Positions 45,391 through 56,859 of a DNA stretch of 64,000 nucleotides are shown here, one piece after another. The position numbers and the translations under genes were made by a program. Source of the stretch: Galeruca laticollis. Lineage: Eukaryota; Arthropoda; Insecta; Coleoptera; Chrysomelidae. Position 1 is the first letter of the stretch. Every line of letters begins with the position of its first letter. The stretch lies in assembly GCA_963921935.1 (NCBI GenBank), contig OY998178.1, forward strand, positions 196,324,862-196,388,861, given 5' to 3'. The notes under the pieces were generated by a model. It searched no databases. It had not been told where the DNA came from and saw nothing but the letters and a program-made list of their open reading frames with translations.

Positions 45391-45493
45391 TCATGAAAGT
45401 GTCTCTGCTTGACTCGGAGGCTTTAAAGAGATACTCGGTTGCTACGCATCATCTTCAATAAGCCTCCTCTTCTGCAAAGTTTCACTTTCATGA
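45391..45493. repeat. Inverted-repeat module 2, nested stems
   Basis: The outer stem is TCATGAAAGTG (45391-45401) with CACTTTCATGA (45483-45493). The inner stem is GGAGGCTT (45416-45423) with AAGCCTCC (45460-45467). Function unknown. Confidence 0.6.
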
Positions 45494-45499
45494 CTTGTA

Positions 45500-47377
45500 A
45501 TGTAATATACCATTTCCATAGCTACGATGCTCATCACGGTCGTTTTATTTTCCTTATCCTATTATCCAATAATAACTCTAGTATTCCTAGACGTTTTCTT
45601 TATAGTTTTTAATCCCCTTCTGATTATTCTCCCGAATATTTTGAGAAAAAAAATTGAATTTGTCTTTTGTTTCAAAGCTTGTCCTCTCTAATTCCATGTA
45701 TCTTCTCATTTATGAACCAGTCATGCAGTTCTGAATTTTGATTCGTTTCATTACACTATCCTTTTTGATATTTACTGAGAGAAATTAGTGCTAGATTTGA
45801 CTCAGTTTTATAATATAAGTTTATTTCCATAAGTCATAAGAAATAATCAATTCAATAAATATAAACAATGCATGAAATAGTATCAAAGAGGTTAAAACGA
45901 CAACACTCTATCGAAATTCATCGACTATAAGTACCAACCATATATAAATATGTTCGAGCAAAACACAATATTACATATTTTCAAGCTAATCTATAGAGGA
46001 TTATTCAGACTTATCATAAGCTACGCATTTTCTACCACCCCACATCCACGTCTTGTGCCCACTTTGGCATTAGAGATAGCATGTTCCATTTATATAGTGC
46101 GGTAGTTGACAGCTCACAAGAAACGTTGCTTTAATTAATTTTGGTTTTAATCATGTTTTTTCACGGAACCATGTCACAAAATAGAGGAAATTGTTTGATG
46201 TGAAAGAATATCACACAATATATGAAGATTGTATCTCTCATGTCTGTTATTGTTTTAATAGAGAAACAGATTGATTGTGGACCCACACGTTTATCAGCAG
46301 AGGGTATAACTTGCTACCAAATCTTAACCATCTATAACAGCGCTTTCCTTATGTTAAATTATTCAAGTAGTGGCACTGAATGTTTGTTTTGGAAAGATCG
46401 CATGAAAGACGAATATTTGAGTAAAGACACTCTCTAGAGATTTTTCAATACTAGAGTGAACCTTCCATGAGAGGACACAAGAGTAAAGAATCAAATAACA
46501 AGTTTCTTTCACATCACGATTTGTAGTATTGTACGACTTTGATTCAATTTTTAACTTGTAACAATATCTCAAAATCTACAATTCCGACTAAAATACAAAA
46601 TGAAAAATCCTTTTTGACAAAGATTCCTTGTGAAATAATCGGTCGGATGCATCAGAATATAGAGAGGTTCCATTAATATGGTTCAAGCAATAAGCAAAAA
46701 TCGTCCTGCACCAAAAACCCAACGACTTCGCTCGTCTTATGGGAGAGGAGGTGGAGGGGGGGGGTGAGGGGTAATAGGAAATACCGAGTGCTCGTCATAT
46801 TTGGTACAACGTTTCCGTGGTAGTCATAATATTGTCACTGGAAAAGTTTGTGATGAACTGTTGTCTTTTCTGAAACTGAGAGTGAAATGTAGCTATCTCA
46901 TAAGCGGCCTGTACTGTGCAAAGGATACAAAACAGAGGAAATACGTTATGCGGCTGCAGCCGAACTGCGTTTTCATTTGATATAACAAAACACTTGAATT
47001 TAAAAGCGAGCTATGCATTAAAGGAAAATCCAGAAACCGCATTTCTTTGAGAACATTTACTCGTTGCGTGTAACATGTGGAAACAGCACTAGGTCCTGCA
47101 TGGCGTCGCTTATTCAAAAAAACGTATATTAAAAGAACGGTTATCATCAGAAAAACTGAATTTTCTCCAACTTTGCTTGCATTGTGGTCCACAATGTGGA
47201 TGAATATAATGTGTGTGTTCAATCTCACCTTTATATTACAACCATGGACTAAGGAGTGATAAAAGGTCTAAAAACACAATACAAAAACTTCAAGTACTCC
47301 AAATATTCCATCATTGGAAATGAAACTGAGTAAGTAAGTTAAATAATTCCACAATTTAAATATTAAAATCTATATAT
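45500..47377. other. Unassigned stretch with a G-rich run
   Basis: No domain-bearing frame. A purine-rich run with several G-tracts lies at 46741-46771. Confidence 0.45.
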
Positions 47378-47813
47378 AGGGGGCATCAAGGCAGGACCTC
47401 GTAACTAACATTTCTTATTTATATGCGATTATTGCGGCATTCAATCAAGACATTGTGCCTTCATCTGTAGGTCACCCAAACAGTAATTTTTTACATTCCG
47501 CCTTCCCGCTATTTATAGAAAACAGTACCTCGTAAACGTTGAAAGAGATATTTCAACGGCAACACCTCGTAAATGATCAGTTTGCTTAGATAAAAGTTAA
47601 TGTTCTGTAGTCTCTCCGTAAAAACTACTGTTTTCACAAAGAGTAAGTCAAAAAATATGTTTGGCTTTATATTTTAGAATTGTCATGTTATTGTAGCGAT
47701 TTCTGTTTATTTTCGTCAAAAATTTCCATTTCAATTAGCCAATTAATACAGTTATAAGTTATGAGGTTCTGCATCATCAAAGAATAGAAAATTTTGTTAA
47801 ATTACAAGCTACT

Positions 47814-48808
47814 GTGATTTACAACAGGCAGCACAATGAATTAAGATGGATAGCCCAACACAAAATACAAGAATATTATTCTGATGTTGGTAACCAAAAT
47901 GTTTCTGACTATAATTTTTCTGGTGAAAAGGTTATTTTTGATGAAATGGTAAGGCCTGTAGAGTTGTCTGAAATAATTAATAATGCCAAAATAATGATTG
48001 AAAACAATTCGATTATAACTAACCCTAGCCAAAAAAAAACAAGAAATAATGCACAAATAATTAAAAATAATACAGATCATGTGATAATGAAAATGAGAAG
48101 CAATTTAATGTAATTCAATTAGATACAATTTTTGAAGACATAAATATTTTTTCAAATGGGGAAATGGATGGAAATAACCAAGAATAGAACCGTAATACCT
48201 TTAGTTATGACGCCAAAGAGTAATCTAGTAATAATGAGAAAACAAAAATAAATGAGGTAGACAAAGATTTTGATATAAATAAAGAAGGAACTGTACCTCA
48301 AGAAAACGTTATTGTTGAAAATGATGCGGACAAAGATTTTGAAATATGGGAAAATGGAACTTCACCTGAAGTTCAAATTATTGTTGGAACTGATGAAGAC
48401 AAAATTTTTTGAATAAACGAATATCAGGAAACTGTATATAAAGAAAAAATATTGTTGAAAATTCAAGTAAAAAAAATTGGGGTAAATATAAAAAAGTTAA
48501 CTAAAAAATTGAGAATGTCTGGGAAAGAGTATTTGGGTTTAAGTAAATCCAGAAACCAAAGACATACATTCCAAGTCACACTTAGAGAGGGGCGAACGAT
48601 CAAAGACCGTTATCCTTGTAATATTAAATCCAACTAAAAGATATTATGAAGTTTTCGAGAATGAAAAAATCGACATTTTCAAAAAGTTCTGGTAAGGTAT
48701 GAGCTGAATGCAGAGAAAAATTTATGTAAAGTAAATGAACCAACATGAAAAATAGATGGAAATGAAAAATCTCGACGACGTACGACCTTACAATATAATC
48801 TTAGATTA
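47814..48808 (+). pseudogene. DUF7869-type gene 2, N-terminal part
   Basis: An acidic N-terminal region with repeated DKDFEIWENGT / DKDFD-type units is followed by KKIGVNIKKLTKKLRMSGKE and YLGLSKSRNQRH (48452-48637). Then, in another frame, come YYEVFENEKIDIFKKFW and, in a third, KSRRRTTLQYNL just before the gypsy LTR. The last two match the 'C..KC...F..E.R..IF..FW' and basic segments that precede the CKKFF.NTL region in DUF7869-type proteins, and the C-terminal part picks up beyond the LTR insertion at 53158. Decayed by frameshifts. Confidence 0.6.
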
Positions 48809-49032
48809 TGTAAGGTCATTTTTTGAATTTGCCGCGTCAGACACATGATGGCTGAACGCAACTTAAGAACGACACTTGTATGAATTGTCATCTGTCATTG
48901 TTGTCTTTACTGTTTTATGTTTCGCGCCAAGATGGCTATAAGACGCTACTCATTTTTGTATAATGTATGATGAAAACTAATTAAATATTTTAACAAGAAT
49001 AAATTTTATTATTCTGCGGTCACCCTATTACA
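48809..49032 (+). repeat. 5' LTR of the Mag-like element
   Basis: TGTAAGGTC to CCCTATTACA, 224 bp, matching 52924-53157. It is followed by GATCAGAAGTGGGATTC, which shares TCAGAAGTGGGAT with the copy 1 primer site; the primer tRNA is not settled. Confidence 0.85.
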
Positions 49033-49092
49033 GATCAGAAGTGGGATTCTGGCCGTTTAAGCCCATACAAGCTAAGTTTTAATTGCATTAAG

Positions 49093-50192
49093 ATGAGTGA
49101 CCATGAGGCAGAGAGTGCTCCAGATCCACCTCAACAGCAAGCAACCATGTCAATTCAAGAAGTTGTGACCATAGCTATGGAAGCGGTAAGAGTAAGGGAT
49201 CAAAAGAGAATTTCGGTACAAGAGGTAGCTTCTCTAATCTCCGAATTCAATGGCACCGGTGATGTGGAAGCCTGGTTTATTAGAATCGAGTCAGTCAAAG
49301 CCACCGATACAGTGTTAGACGATATTGTTAGTTTAGCCCTAATAGGAAAATTAACAGGCAGTGCGCAACGGTGGTTTCACTCTTTTCAAACGCATGTTCG
49401 AGTGTAAAGAGGATAAGCTAATCCTGATGAGAATATTTGAGAGCCAACGATGGAGAAAGACTGACAGGTTTAGTGACTATTATTATGACAAAGTATTCAT
49501 GGGGAAAAAGCTAGGATTTTCTGAGGAAGACTTAATTTCCTATCTTATTGATGGTTTTGATGACACCAATTCATAAATACAAGCAAAAATGGAAGTGTTC
49601 TCTCGTTTGAACAAGTTGCTAGAGATTATGAATGATATTATGTGAATCGAACAAAAGATACCACCAAATAAGAAGTATTTTACTGCAGCACCTGTTCAAA
49701 GTAACACTCGCAGTGAACCAATGTCTCAGAAAAAAATGTTGCAATTGTTTTGAGACTTCTCACTTGGCTGACGGATGTCCTAGGCCACGAAAAGAACGAA
49801 GTACTTGTTTTGGATGTGGTAAGAGCGACCATCAAATCAGAGAATGCCCTGACAGAAACTTAAGACAACGGAGGCAAAATGAGCAAACATTACCTGATTC
49901 AACAACAATGTATGTACAAGAAAGATGCGATGTGATATCAGCATATTTAGTAGAAGTTACTCTACAAAAATATCCTTTTTATAAAAATAATGCTCTTGTA
50001 GACACTGGTAGTCCTATTTCTCTAATTAGTAAAGATTTAATTTCACAAAATGATATCATGCCATATGAAAACATTAATAATTATTGCGGAAGAAACAAGG
50101 CTCCTTTAGTAATTCTAGGTGTTTATACAGACACAGTATTTGTTCAGGATACTAAAATGGAAATTACGTTTCACGTTTCAAGACAGCACTAA
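49093..50192 (+). pseudogene. Gag and protease of the Mag-like element
   Basis: Gag starts at 49093 (MSDHEAESAPDPPQQQ) and contains FNGTGDVEAWFIRIE, the capsid start. A frameshift near 49400 leads to RFSDYYYDKVFMGKKLGFSEED. Two CCHC-type knuckles follow: CCNCFETSHLADGC and CFGCGKSDHQIREC. The protease active site is NNALVDTGSPISLI. The RT fingers should follow, but the frame continues only briefly before the RT palm, so a deletion lies near 50170. Confidence 0.82.
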
Positions 50193-51190
50193 ATATCTTT
50201 CGTTTGTTACATCATTTGGTCAATTTGAATACTTACAATCCCCATTTGGATTTTGCAACAGCCCAAACGTTTTTGTCCGATTTGTTACTCCAATTTTTGA
50301 TCATTTAATGAGAAATAATGAGATCATTATGTATATGAATGATTTACTAATTGCCACAGAAACGTTCGATGTACCTATAAGAATTTTGAAAAAATGTTCT
50401 TGTTACTTCTTGACAACATACTTGAGCTTTGCTTAGATAAATGTTCTTTCGCAAGAAAGCTGGTTCAATATTTAGGTTATATTGTTAGTCAAGATGGTAT
50501 TACTATCAACCCAGATAATGTTATTGCAGTTAAATAGTTTCCTGTACCTAAAAATAAAAGTGAACTACATAGTTTTTTAGGACTTGTTCCATACTTTAGG
50601 AAATTTGTTCCAATTTTTTTCGATTATATCTAAACCTTTCTATGATCTGTTGGAAGGCGAAACAAATAATTTAGAGTTTAATTTTGGTGTAACAGAGCAT
50701 GAAGTATTTGTAAAGCTTAGAAACATTTTATTGAGTAAACCAGTTTTAAGTTTGGAAACTCAGCTACATTGTGACGCTTCATCTAAGGGTTATGGCTCAA
50801 TGATTATGAAAAAACAATCAGATGGACGTTTTCATCCTATCTTTTATTATAGTAGAAGAACTACAGACGCAGAATCTCGATACCATAGCTATGAACTAGA
50901 ATGTCTTAGTATTGTTGACAGTATTAAAAGGTTTCACGTTTACTTATATAGAATAAAATTTAAAAATTTTACGGATTGTGATAGCATTCGTCTAACGTTG
51001 CAAAAAAAAGGATATAATTCCAAATATTGCTAGATGGGCTTTATTTTTAGAAGCATATGATGATGAGCTCGAGCATAGGTCAAACTCTCAAATGCGTCAC
51101 GTTGATGCCCTTAGCAGATGTCACAATATTTTGGATTTAGACGGTAACACATTCGAACAAGTTCTTTCTATCAAACAGTTATTATACCCT
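50170..51190 (+). pseudogene. RT and RNase H of the Mag-like element
   Basis: The palm region gives YLSFVTSFGQFEYLQSPFGF and IIMYMNDLLIAT, where Y-M-D-D reads YMND. After frame changes the connection gives QYLGYIVSQDG-like sequence, then RNase H: LETQLHCDASSKGYGSMIM (first Asp) and HSYELECLSIV (Glu). DALSRC near 51106 marks the end. The RT fingers are absent. Confidence 0.78.
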
Positions 51191-51399
51191 ACTATTTGAG
51201 AAGTAAGCAAACGTTAGGAGAAAACTCAGTTGCCTTTGCTTGAATTGTATGAGGGATTAGTTTATAGGAAACACAAGAATATTGTTGTTTTATGTGCCAC
51301 ATAGTATGATTATCAACGTTAATAGGAACGTTCATGAAAACTATGTTCATGTAGGGATTGTAAAAACATATGAAGTAATCCCACGAACTTACTGAATCT

Positions 51400-52497
51400 C
51401 TAATATGAAATTTTAGGTTAAAGATTTTATATCAAATTGCCTCAAGTGTATAGAGTTTGCACCTAAACGTGGTAAACCTGAAAAGTCACTTCATTCGATT
51501 CCAAAAGGAACTGTTCCCTTTGGTACCTACCATATAGATCATACGGACCATTAGACAAGTCTAAAAATGGCGATAAATATATATTTTTAGTTGTTGATGC
51601 TCTCACTAAATTTATTAAGCTATATCCTTGTCGAGATATATCTCCTTCTCAAGTTATTAAACATCTAAAAAATCATTTTAAGTGAAATTGACTGTCTCGA
51701 CCCTTACTTCGTGGAATATGCTCATATTAGTGTTTTTAAATGAAACTCACGGTCTCTAGTTAATTCCACAATATATTGTGAAATTAACTAGAGACCGTGA
51801 GTTTCATTTAAAAACACTATCATTTTAAGTTATATAGTGTGTCTAATAGAACAATTTTAGATAGAGGATCCGGTTTTACATCAGAAGTTTTCCAAAATTT
51901 CTTACTCAGTGAAAATGTTAAACACATTTCAATTGCAGTCGGGTGCCCTACGGCAAATGGGCAAGTGGAGAGATTTAATAGTGTAGTAGGTCCGATGTTG
52001 GCAAAGTTGAATGGAAGAATGAAACTCCAGATAGGTGGAATGAGGTATTTTCCATAAATAAAACAGTTAGTAGTAGTACGAGACAAACCTCCGGTATGTT
52101 ATTGTATGGAGTAAATCAGAAGTGTAGGGATGGTGATAAAATTAGATCACATTTGGAGTTGTTAAATGAGATTGAGAGAGTGGATTTGGTAGAAATGAGA
52201 GAGAAAGAAGAAGAGACAATAGAGAAGGCTCAAGGATGTAACAAAAAGTACTATGACAAGGTACACAAAAGGCCAACTGTTCATGAAGTAGGCGATACAG
52301 TTGTAATCACAAATTATGTTACTGAGCCTGGAGTAAATAGAAAGTTATTACCCAAGTTTAAGGGACCATATATGGTTGAAGAGGTTTTTCCACATGACCG
52401 ATATGTTGTTACTGATATCGAAGGACATCAAGGCACTCAGCTTCCGTATAAAAGAACTGTTGATGCTTCTCACGTGAAATTATGGCTCTCTGATTAA
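51400..52497 (+). pseudogene. Integrase of the Mag-like element, split by an insertion
   Basis: The zinc/H2C2 end gives FISNCLKCIEFAPKRGKP and then, after shifts, KYIFLVVDALTKFIKLY-like sequence. At 51683-51829 an unrelated palindromic insertion interrupts. Beyond it the frame reads TILDRGSGFTSEVF (second Asp) and GQVERFNSVVGPM (Glu). A C-terminal domain (52096-52497) ends with YDKVHKRPTVHEVGD and GPYMVEEVFPHDRYVV. The frame is broken by the insertion and by point changes. Confidence 0.8.
51683..51829. mobile_element. Palindromic repeat insertion (family copy b)
   Basis: The insertion is flanked by the 12-bp direct repeat ATCATTTTAAGT (51672-51683 and 51819-51830). Its right 90 bp (51729-51818) form an almost perfect palindrome, 44 of 45 pairs, centred on CACAATATATTGTG. 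Copies at 24.6 kb and 63.5 kb share only one arm, so the second arm is an inverted duplication. Confidence 0.8.
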
Positions 52498-52923
52498 ACA
52501 ATTTGAATTAATATACCAATTGTCACATTTACTCGATTATGACATTTATTTACCTAATAAGACTATTTATATTCATCCATATGACCTTATTTACATATTA
52601 TGACCATTTTGACTAAGAAATCATTTTATGAACCTCATGCTGTTATAATGTTTCAAAAGGAAAGTTTATGCTTTAGTTGAAAAATACTAAGAATTGTGTC
52701 AAAAGATTATGCTCTTATGGTACTTAAGTTATTACGAATATTACGATATGTTTATGATGAACAATTATCGCATCTCCTTATGTAGATCTTATTATAATGT
52801 ATTATCCTTATGTGTTGAAATAACCATTCTTTAGGTGTATTCATTTCAATTAGCATTATTATACACCTGTCTTGAAATTTTTTTTTGTATTATCGAGGAC
52901 GATCAATGTCATAATGGCCGAAC

Positions 52924-53157
52924 TGTAAGTTTTTTTTTTAATTTGCCGCGTCAGACACATGATGGCTGAACGCACCTTGAGAACGACAGTTACTTTTCAC
53001 TTGTATGAATTATCATCTGTTATTGTTGTCATTACTGTTTTATGTTTCGCGCCAAGATAGCCATAAGACGCTACTTATTTTTGTATAATTTATGATGAAA
53101 ACTAATTAAATATTTTAACAATCATACATTTTATTGTTCTGCGGTCACCCTATTACA
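52924..53157 (+). repeat. 3' LTR of the Mag-like element
   Basis: Direct copy of 48809-49032, with a T-run expansion near the start and a ~9-bp difference near 52990. No clear purine tract precedes it. Confidence 0.85.
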
Positions 53158-54130
53158 ATTGCGAAATTAACTTGTACTCGTTTTCAAGAAAATGTATCTC
53201 AATTCTCTCTGTTTAGAATTGACTGCACGATAATGGGATTTGAAAGCTGAGAATGGTATGAACCAAAATCAAGAGGTGATGAAGCGCGTAATAAACGTCA
53301 GGATATCTTTATACAGGTGAGGGATCTTTGAGACAAATTTTGACAAACCTGAACAAACATGATCTCACTATTGCCGGAAAGACACCAATCGATTATACTT
53401 AGAGCAATGTTTTCAGTCTTGGAAGGCAGAAGAGTTGAATTATGAATATTCAAACCACACAAAGATGAATGTGATATGTGAAGAGTATGAAAAGCACATT
53501 CTATAAGAAGATCAAGACAAATATGTAAAGGTAATAGATAAAGAAAATGCATTACAAGGAGAATGTCAAGTTATCACAATGGATGTTCTGGCAATAAAAC
53601 TAGCTCCACAGATACCAGCTAGTAATTTATATTATAAAACAAAACTCTCCTGTCACAACTTTACAATTTATGACCTTGCCACCAAATCAGACACTTGTTA
53701 CTGGTACTATGAAAGTGATGTTGACGGATAAGCTTCGATGTAAGCATCTTTTTTAGTCAACTAGATAGAACAAGAAATACTCTCTTCCGTCACGAAGCTA
53801 CCAATTATAATATATTCTGACGACTGTACTGTCCAAAACACAAATGTGTTCCTATCAAATGCGTTACTATACATATTAGAAAATCACAAAGTACTCATCT
53901 ATCAAAAATTTTTAGAGAAAAAGAACTCACTCAAAGAACAACCAAAAATTACCAAAATAAAATATGACCACCTACAGAGTATTAAAAAGTGTATACCATG
54001 AGACTGCTGGCCGTTCTAAGACAATTATCCTTTCAAATTTTACACCATTCTAGAATTCACACTGCTGATAAGCCATATAAAATGAATGTGAAATTTGATT
54101 TTCCACTAATTTTAATCACTGTGCAATTAA
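53158..54130 (+). pseudogene. DUF7869-type gene 2, C-terminal part
   Basis: Directly after the LTR the frame reads LVLVFKKMYLNSLCLE, then SHYCRKDTNRLYLEQCF, then GECQVITMDVLAIKLAP, ASNLYYKTKLSCHNFTIYD, and IIIYSDDCTVQNTN (53811-53860), followed by LIYQKFLEK and ITKIKYDHLQSIK. These correspond to the same motifs in the minus-strand gene at 16.4-19.2 kb. The S-D-x-C-x-x-Q-N-x-N box is kept. The HTQ..D.VH motif is degraded. Stops and shifts are frequent. Confidence 0.7.
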
Positions 54131-54348
54131 TAAAGTTTTTATCCATATTTTTTGTGAGAACTAAAATTTTATGAGATAGTTTTGTTTCAAATCTTGCGTC
54201 CATTTTTTCGGCGAGTTAGAATTCATAGAAGCCTTGTAGAAGTGTTTTTTATTTCGGGCAGTGTATCGTTGATGTAAACACTTCAGTTTAAAACAGATAT
54301 CGGTAATGTGGGCTGGTTTCGTCCGTTTGCCCCGTTGCCGTACTTCCG

Positions 54349-56249
54349 ATGAATGAGATGGAAATAAATATTGAAAAATTAATTGATGATACGCCCTGCA
54401 ATATGGTATATGCGTAATCATGAGTACGCAGACTTAAATAAAAAGAGAAATGCCTGGGAAGATTTAACTCTAACCTTTCTCAATATAGATGCAACAAAGA
54501 GGAGGAAAAAACAATGGGTAAGTTACCGAATAATGTAATTTTTTCATAAGTTAACATGTTAAACGGTTAAATAATAAAATTTGTGTGTATTTATTTTGTC
54601 ATTGTAATGGAATAATATCAACAAAATATTTTGCGAAGTTTCACCTGCATTTCAAGGCTTGTGGATTTCCTCTGCTCTTCGATTTTTTTTATAATGCCCA
54701 TAGTTCCTAGTGTCACATTATCGTGAGTTGTATGTCCATCTTGACAAAATGTTGTAGATGACAACACACCTTAATGATATCTTGAGGCAAATCAATATCT
54801 ACCTTTGATGCTCTTTGGAATATTCTCTATCTATTAGCAAGGATACCAAAAGATCATTCGATATATCTGCGTGCTCGGAACAATCTACAACTTTACTATT
54901 ATGTGACAAACATTCTCCTCAAAAAGGTTTGAGTGAGTTTTCGGACAATTTGAAATCGTCATCAGCAATTATGACAAATGGATTCGTCTCAATTGACACA
55001 TCTCCTATTGGCATTGGGGGTGGAATATTCAGTGAACCGCTTAACATTTTTTCATAGAGAGTAGATTTTTGGAAAATTACAGCGTCACTTGATTTGCCAT
55101 AGGATACCACGTCGAAAAATGTGAACAAATAATTGCTGTCGCACATAGCGAATATCACCGTAGAGCAGTACTGCTTATAGTTATAAAACATTAAAGCACT
55201 GTTAGGTGGCTCGATTACCCTGTTATGCTTGCCGTCCATAGCTCCAGTGCGAAAAACTTGCTTTTTTCTGAAATCCATCAGCTATTTGTAACCTTTTTGT
55301 CCATAGTTAATGTTGGCATCACAATTGATTTCACACGTATCCAAGTGGCTTTACAAACTTATTTAACAATCAGACTCACTGTCGATTTTCCAACACGAAA
55401 TGCATAATGCAAGTCAAAAAATGAGCAGCCTGTAGTCAAATACCTAAAACGAAATAAGTAGAGATAAACCCAAGGCCAACTAATAATAAAATAGTATAAT
55501 CATTTTTTATATGCGGGTGCCCTACAAAAAAAACTGAAGCATATACGGGAACGCTATTCCAGAGAAGTGCCTGACTGGAAAGGAAAATCTGGTAAAACTG
55601 CTCGGAAAAAAAATCCGTATATGTATACTAGAAAATTATCGTTCTTGACCACTATTATTGTGCACCGAGAAACTGACAGCTCCTTGGACACTGAGGTTGT
55701 TGTAGAAACAGAAACTGATCCTCCTGAACAGACGAAAGAGTGCATTCCAAAAAAATCGATTAATAACAGTCAACCTACGTCAGATGTTGCCATCGGAATG
55801 AACGGGAGGGAAATGCCGAAGAAAATAAGTTAATAGAGGTGTTAGAAGTTAAATGCGCTCGGAGGCAAGATACAAAGACCGGAGAAGATGATGAACGTGT
55901 CTTCCTGTTATCTTTATTACCAACCTTAAAGAGTGCCCCTCTCCATCTAAAATTTGATGGACCACTGGATATTATGCGGTCTTTTATCAAATACATGGCA
56001 TTCAACCCGCTCGTCATGAACATCCAGACACCAATAGCAGAATCGACAAAACCCAGCAATATGCCAGATCAACTTCAGCGAACTCATTTCAACACACAGC
56101 ATATTTATGATTCTCCTCCATCTACATCACAGCTTCCGGAAGCGACTTTTCCAAGTATTCCAGAACACATCTCCGCAGCCCTTAGCGTACTGTTTTTAGC
56201 ATCACAGTATTCGTATGACAAGGGATCAAACATAAGTTTATTTAATTAA
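54349..56249 (+). pseudogene. MADF-BESS protein, two exons, PIF/Harbinger partner gene
   Basis: Exon 1 (54349-54517) encodes MNEMEINIEKLID and, after a one-base shift, RPAIWYMRNHEYADLNKKRN, ending KKQW at a GTAAGT donor. Exon 2 (~55515-56249) continues the MADF domain (KHIRERYSREVPDWKGKSG, NPYMYTRKLSFLT), then an acidic region, then a BESS motif: DERVFLLSLLPTLKSAPLH. The acceptor AG before exon 2 is lost (GCGG). MADF domains bind DNA and BESS motifs mediate protein contacts; PIF/Harbinger elements carry such a Myb-like partner gene that assists the transposase. The intron (54518-~55514) contains transposase exon B on the other strand. Confidence 0.75.
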
Positions 56250-56703
56250 AATGTAAACGATGAAAAAATGAACATGTTTCTTTACCTTACAGTTATAAGG
56301 AGTTCTTCTTCTGCATATATGCTTTCTCTCATTGTGTTTTTTCCAGTTATTGGTTCTTGAAGAAGATCTAACAGTTCATTAAATGATGTAATAGACATTC
56401 TCGTAAAATTGAAAAACTTGTCTTGGTTTTGTTTGAGCTCGTTATATAATTTATAAAAATAACCTTTATTTTTCCGTTCACCAATTATAAGGTGAATCTA
56501 CATTTTACGATTCTATCTCCTTTTCAGCGAACACTTAATACAAGTGCCAATTCTTCATCATCAAAAATATCTATTGCGCGTCCGTTCACATACATAGTGG
56601 CAACGTCTACCCTTGTAAATATACCAACGCCTACCAAATTCTTCCATATTATGTTCTCTTCAAAAGGCCAAGAGCGCGGTGTCCCATCACCTCATGTATT
56701 TTA
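54815..56703 (-). pseudogene. PIF/Harbinger transposase, two exons
   Basis: Exon A (minus, ~56703-56286) carries FDDEELALVLSV, GERKNKGYFYKLYNE, FFNFTRMSITSFNELLDLL and EEELLITV. A GTAAA donor at 56285 and an AG acceptor at 55444-55445 join ITV to RYLTTGCSFFDLHYAFRVGK in frame (phase 2). Exon B then gives TGAMDGKHNRV (first Asp), FAMCDSNYLFTFFDVVSYG (second Asp) and NIPPPMPIGD, FVIIADDDFKLSEN (third acid), then decays beyond 54919. This is the DDE_Tnp_4 family. Stops near 55330 and a TAG at ~56490 disable it. The MADF-BESS exon 2 sits inside its 842-bp intron. Confidence 0.8.
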
Positions 56704-56713
56704 ACGAGCGGCT

Positions 56714-56736
56714 GCAGAGTCGTCGGCCGACTCTGC
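56714..56736. repeat. 9-bp stem hairpin
   Basis: GCAGAGTCG TCGGC CGACTCTGC, just beyond the transposase start. It could be part of the element's terminus, but no partner was found near 54.3 kb. Confidence 0.5.
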
Positions 56737-56859
56737 ACAAACCGCCACATGTGTTTTTAGCCTAAGTGTGACAATAGGAGAAAAAAAATGAATAGAAAAA
56801 TTAAATTTGATTCAAAATGCGAATTTTCAAATCAATGCACATAAACGCAATCTCTGGTA

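Larger units (their letters stand above)
48809..53157 (+). mobile_element. Mag-like Ty3/gypsy element inserted in DUF7869 gene 2
   Basis: Direct LTRs at 48809-49032 and 52924-53157 flank gag, protease, RT, RNase H and integrase remnants. The flanks are ATTA and ATTG, a 4-bp duplication with one mismatch. The host gene reading frame on both sides (LQYNL before, LVLVFKKMYLNSLCL after) confirms the boundaries. Short LTRs and two zinc knuckles in gag suggest the Mag lineage, an inference. Confidence 0.88.

Noticed and set aside
46893..47259. Two opposing frames of 60-111 codons
   Set aside because: No domain, no homologous neighbour and ordinary composition for chance frames in this region.
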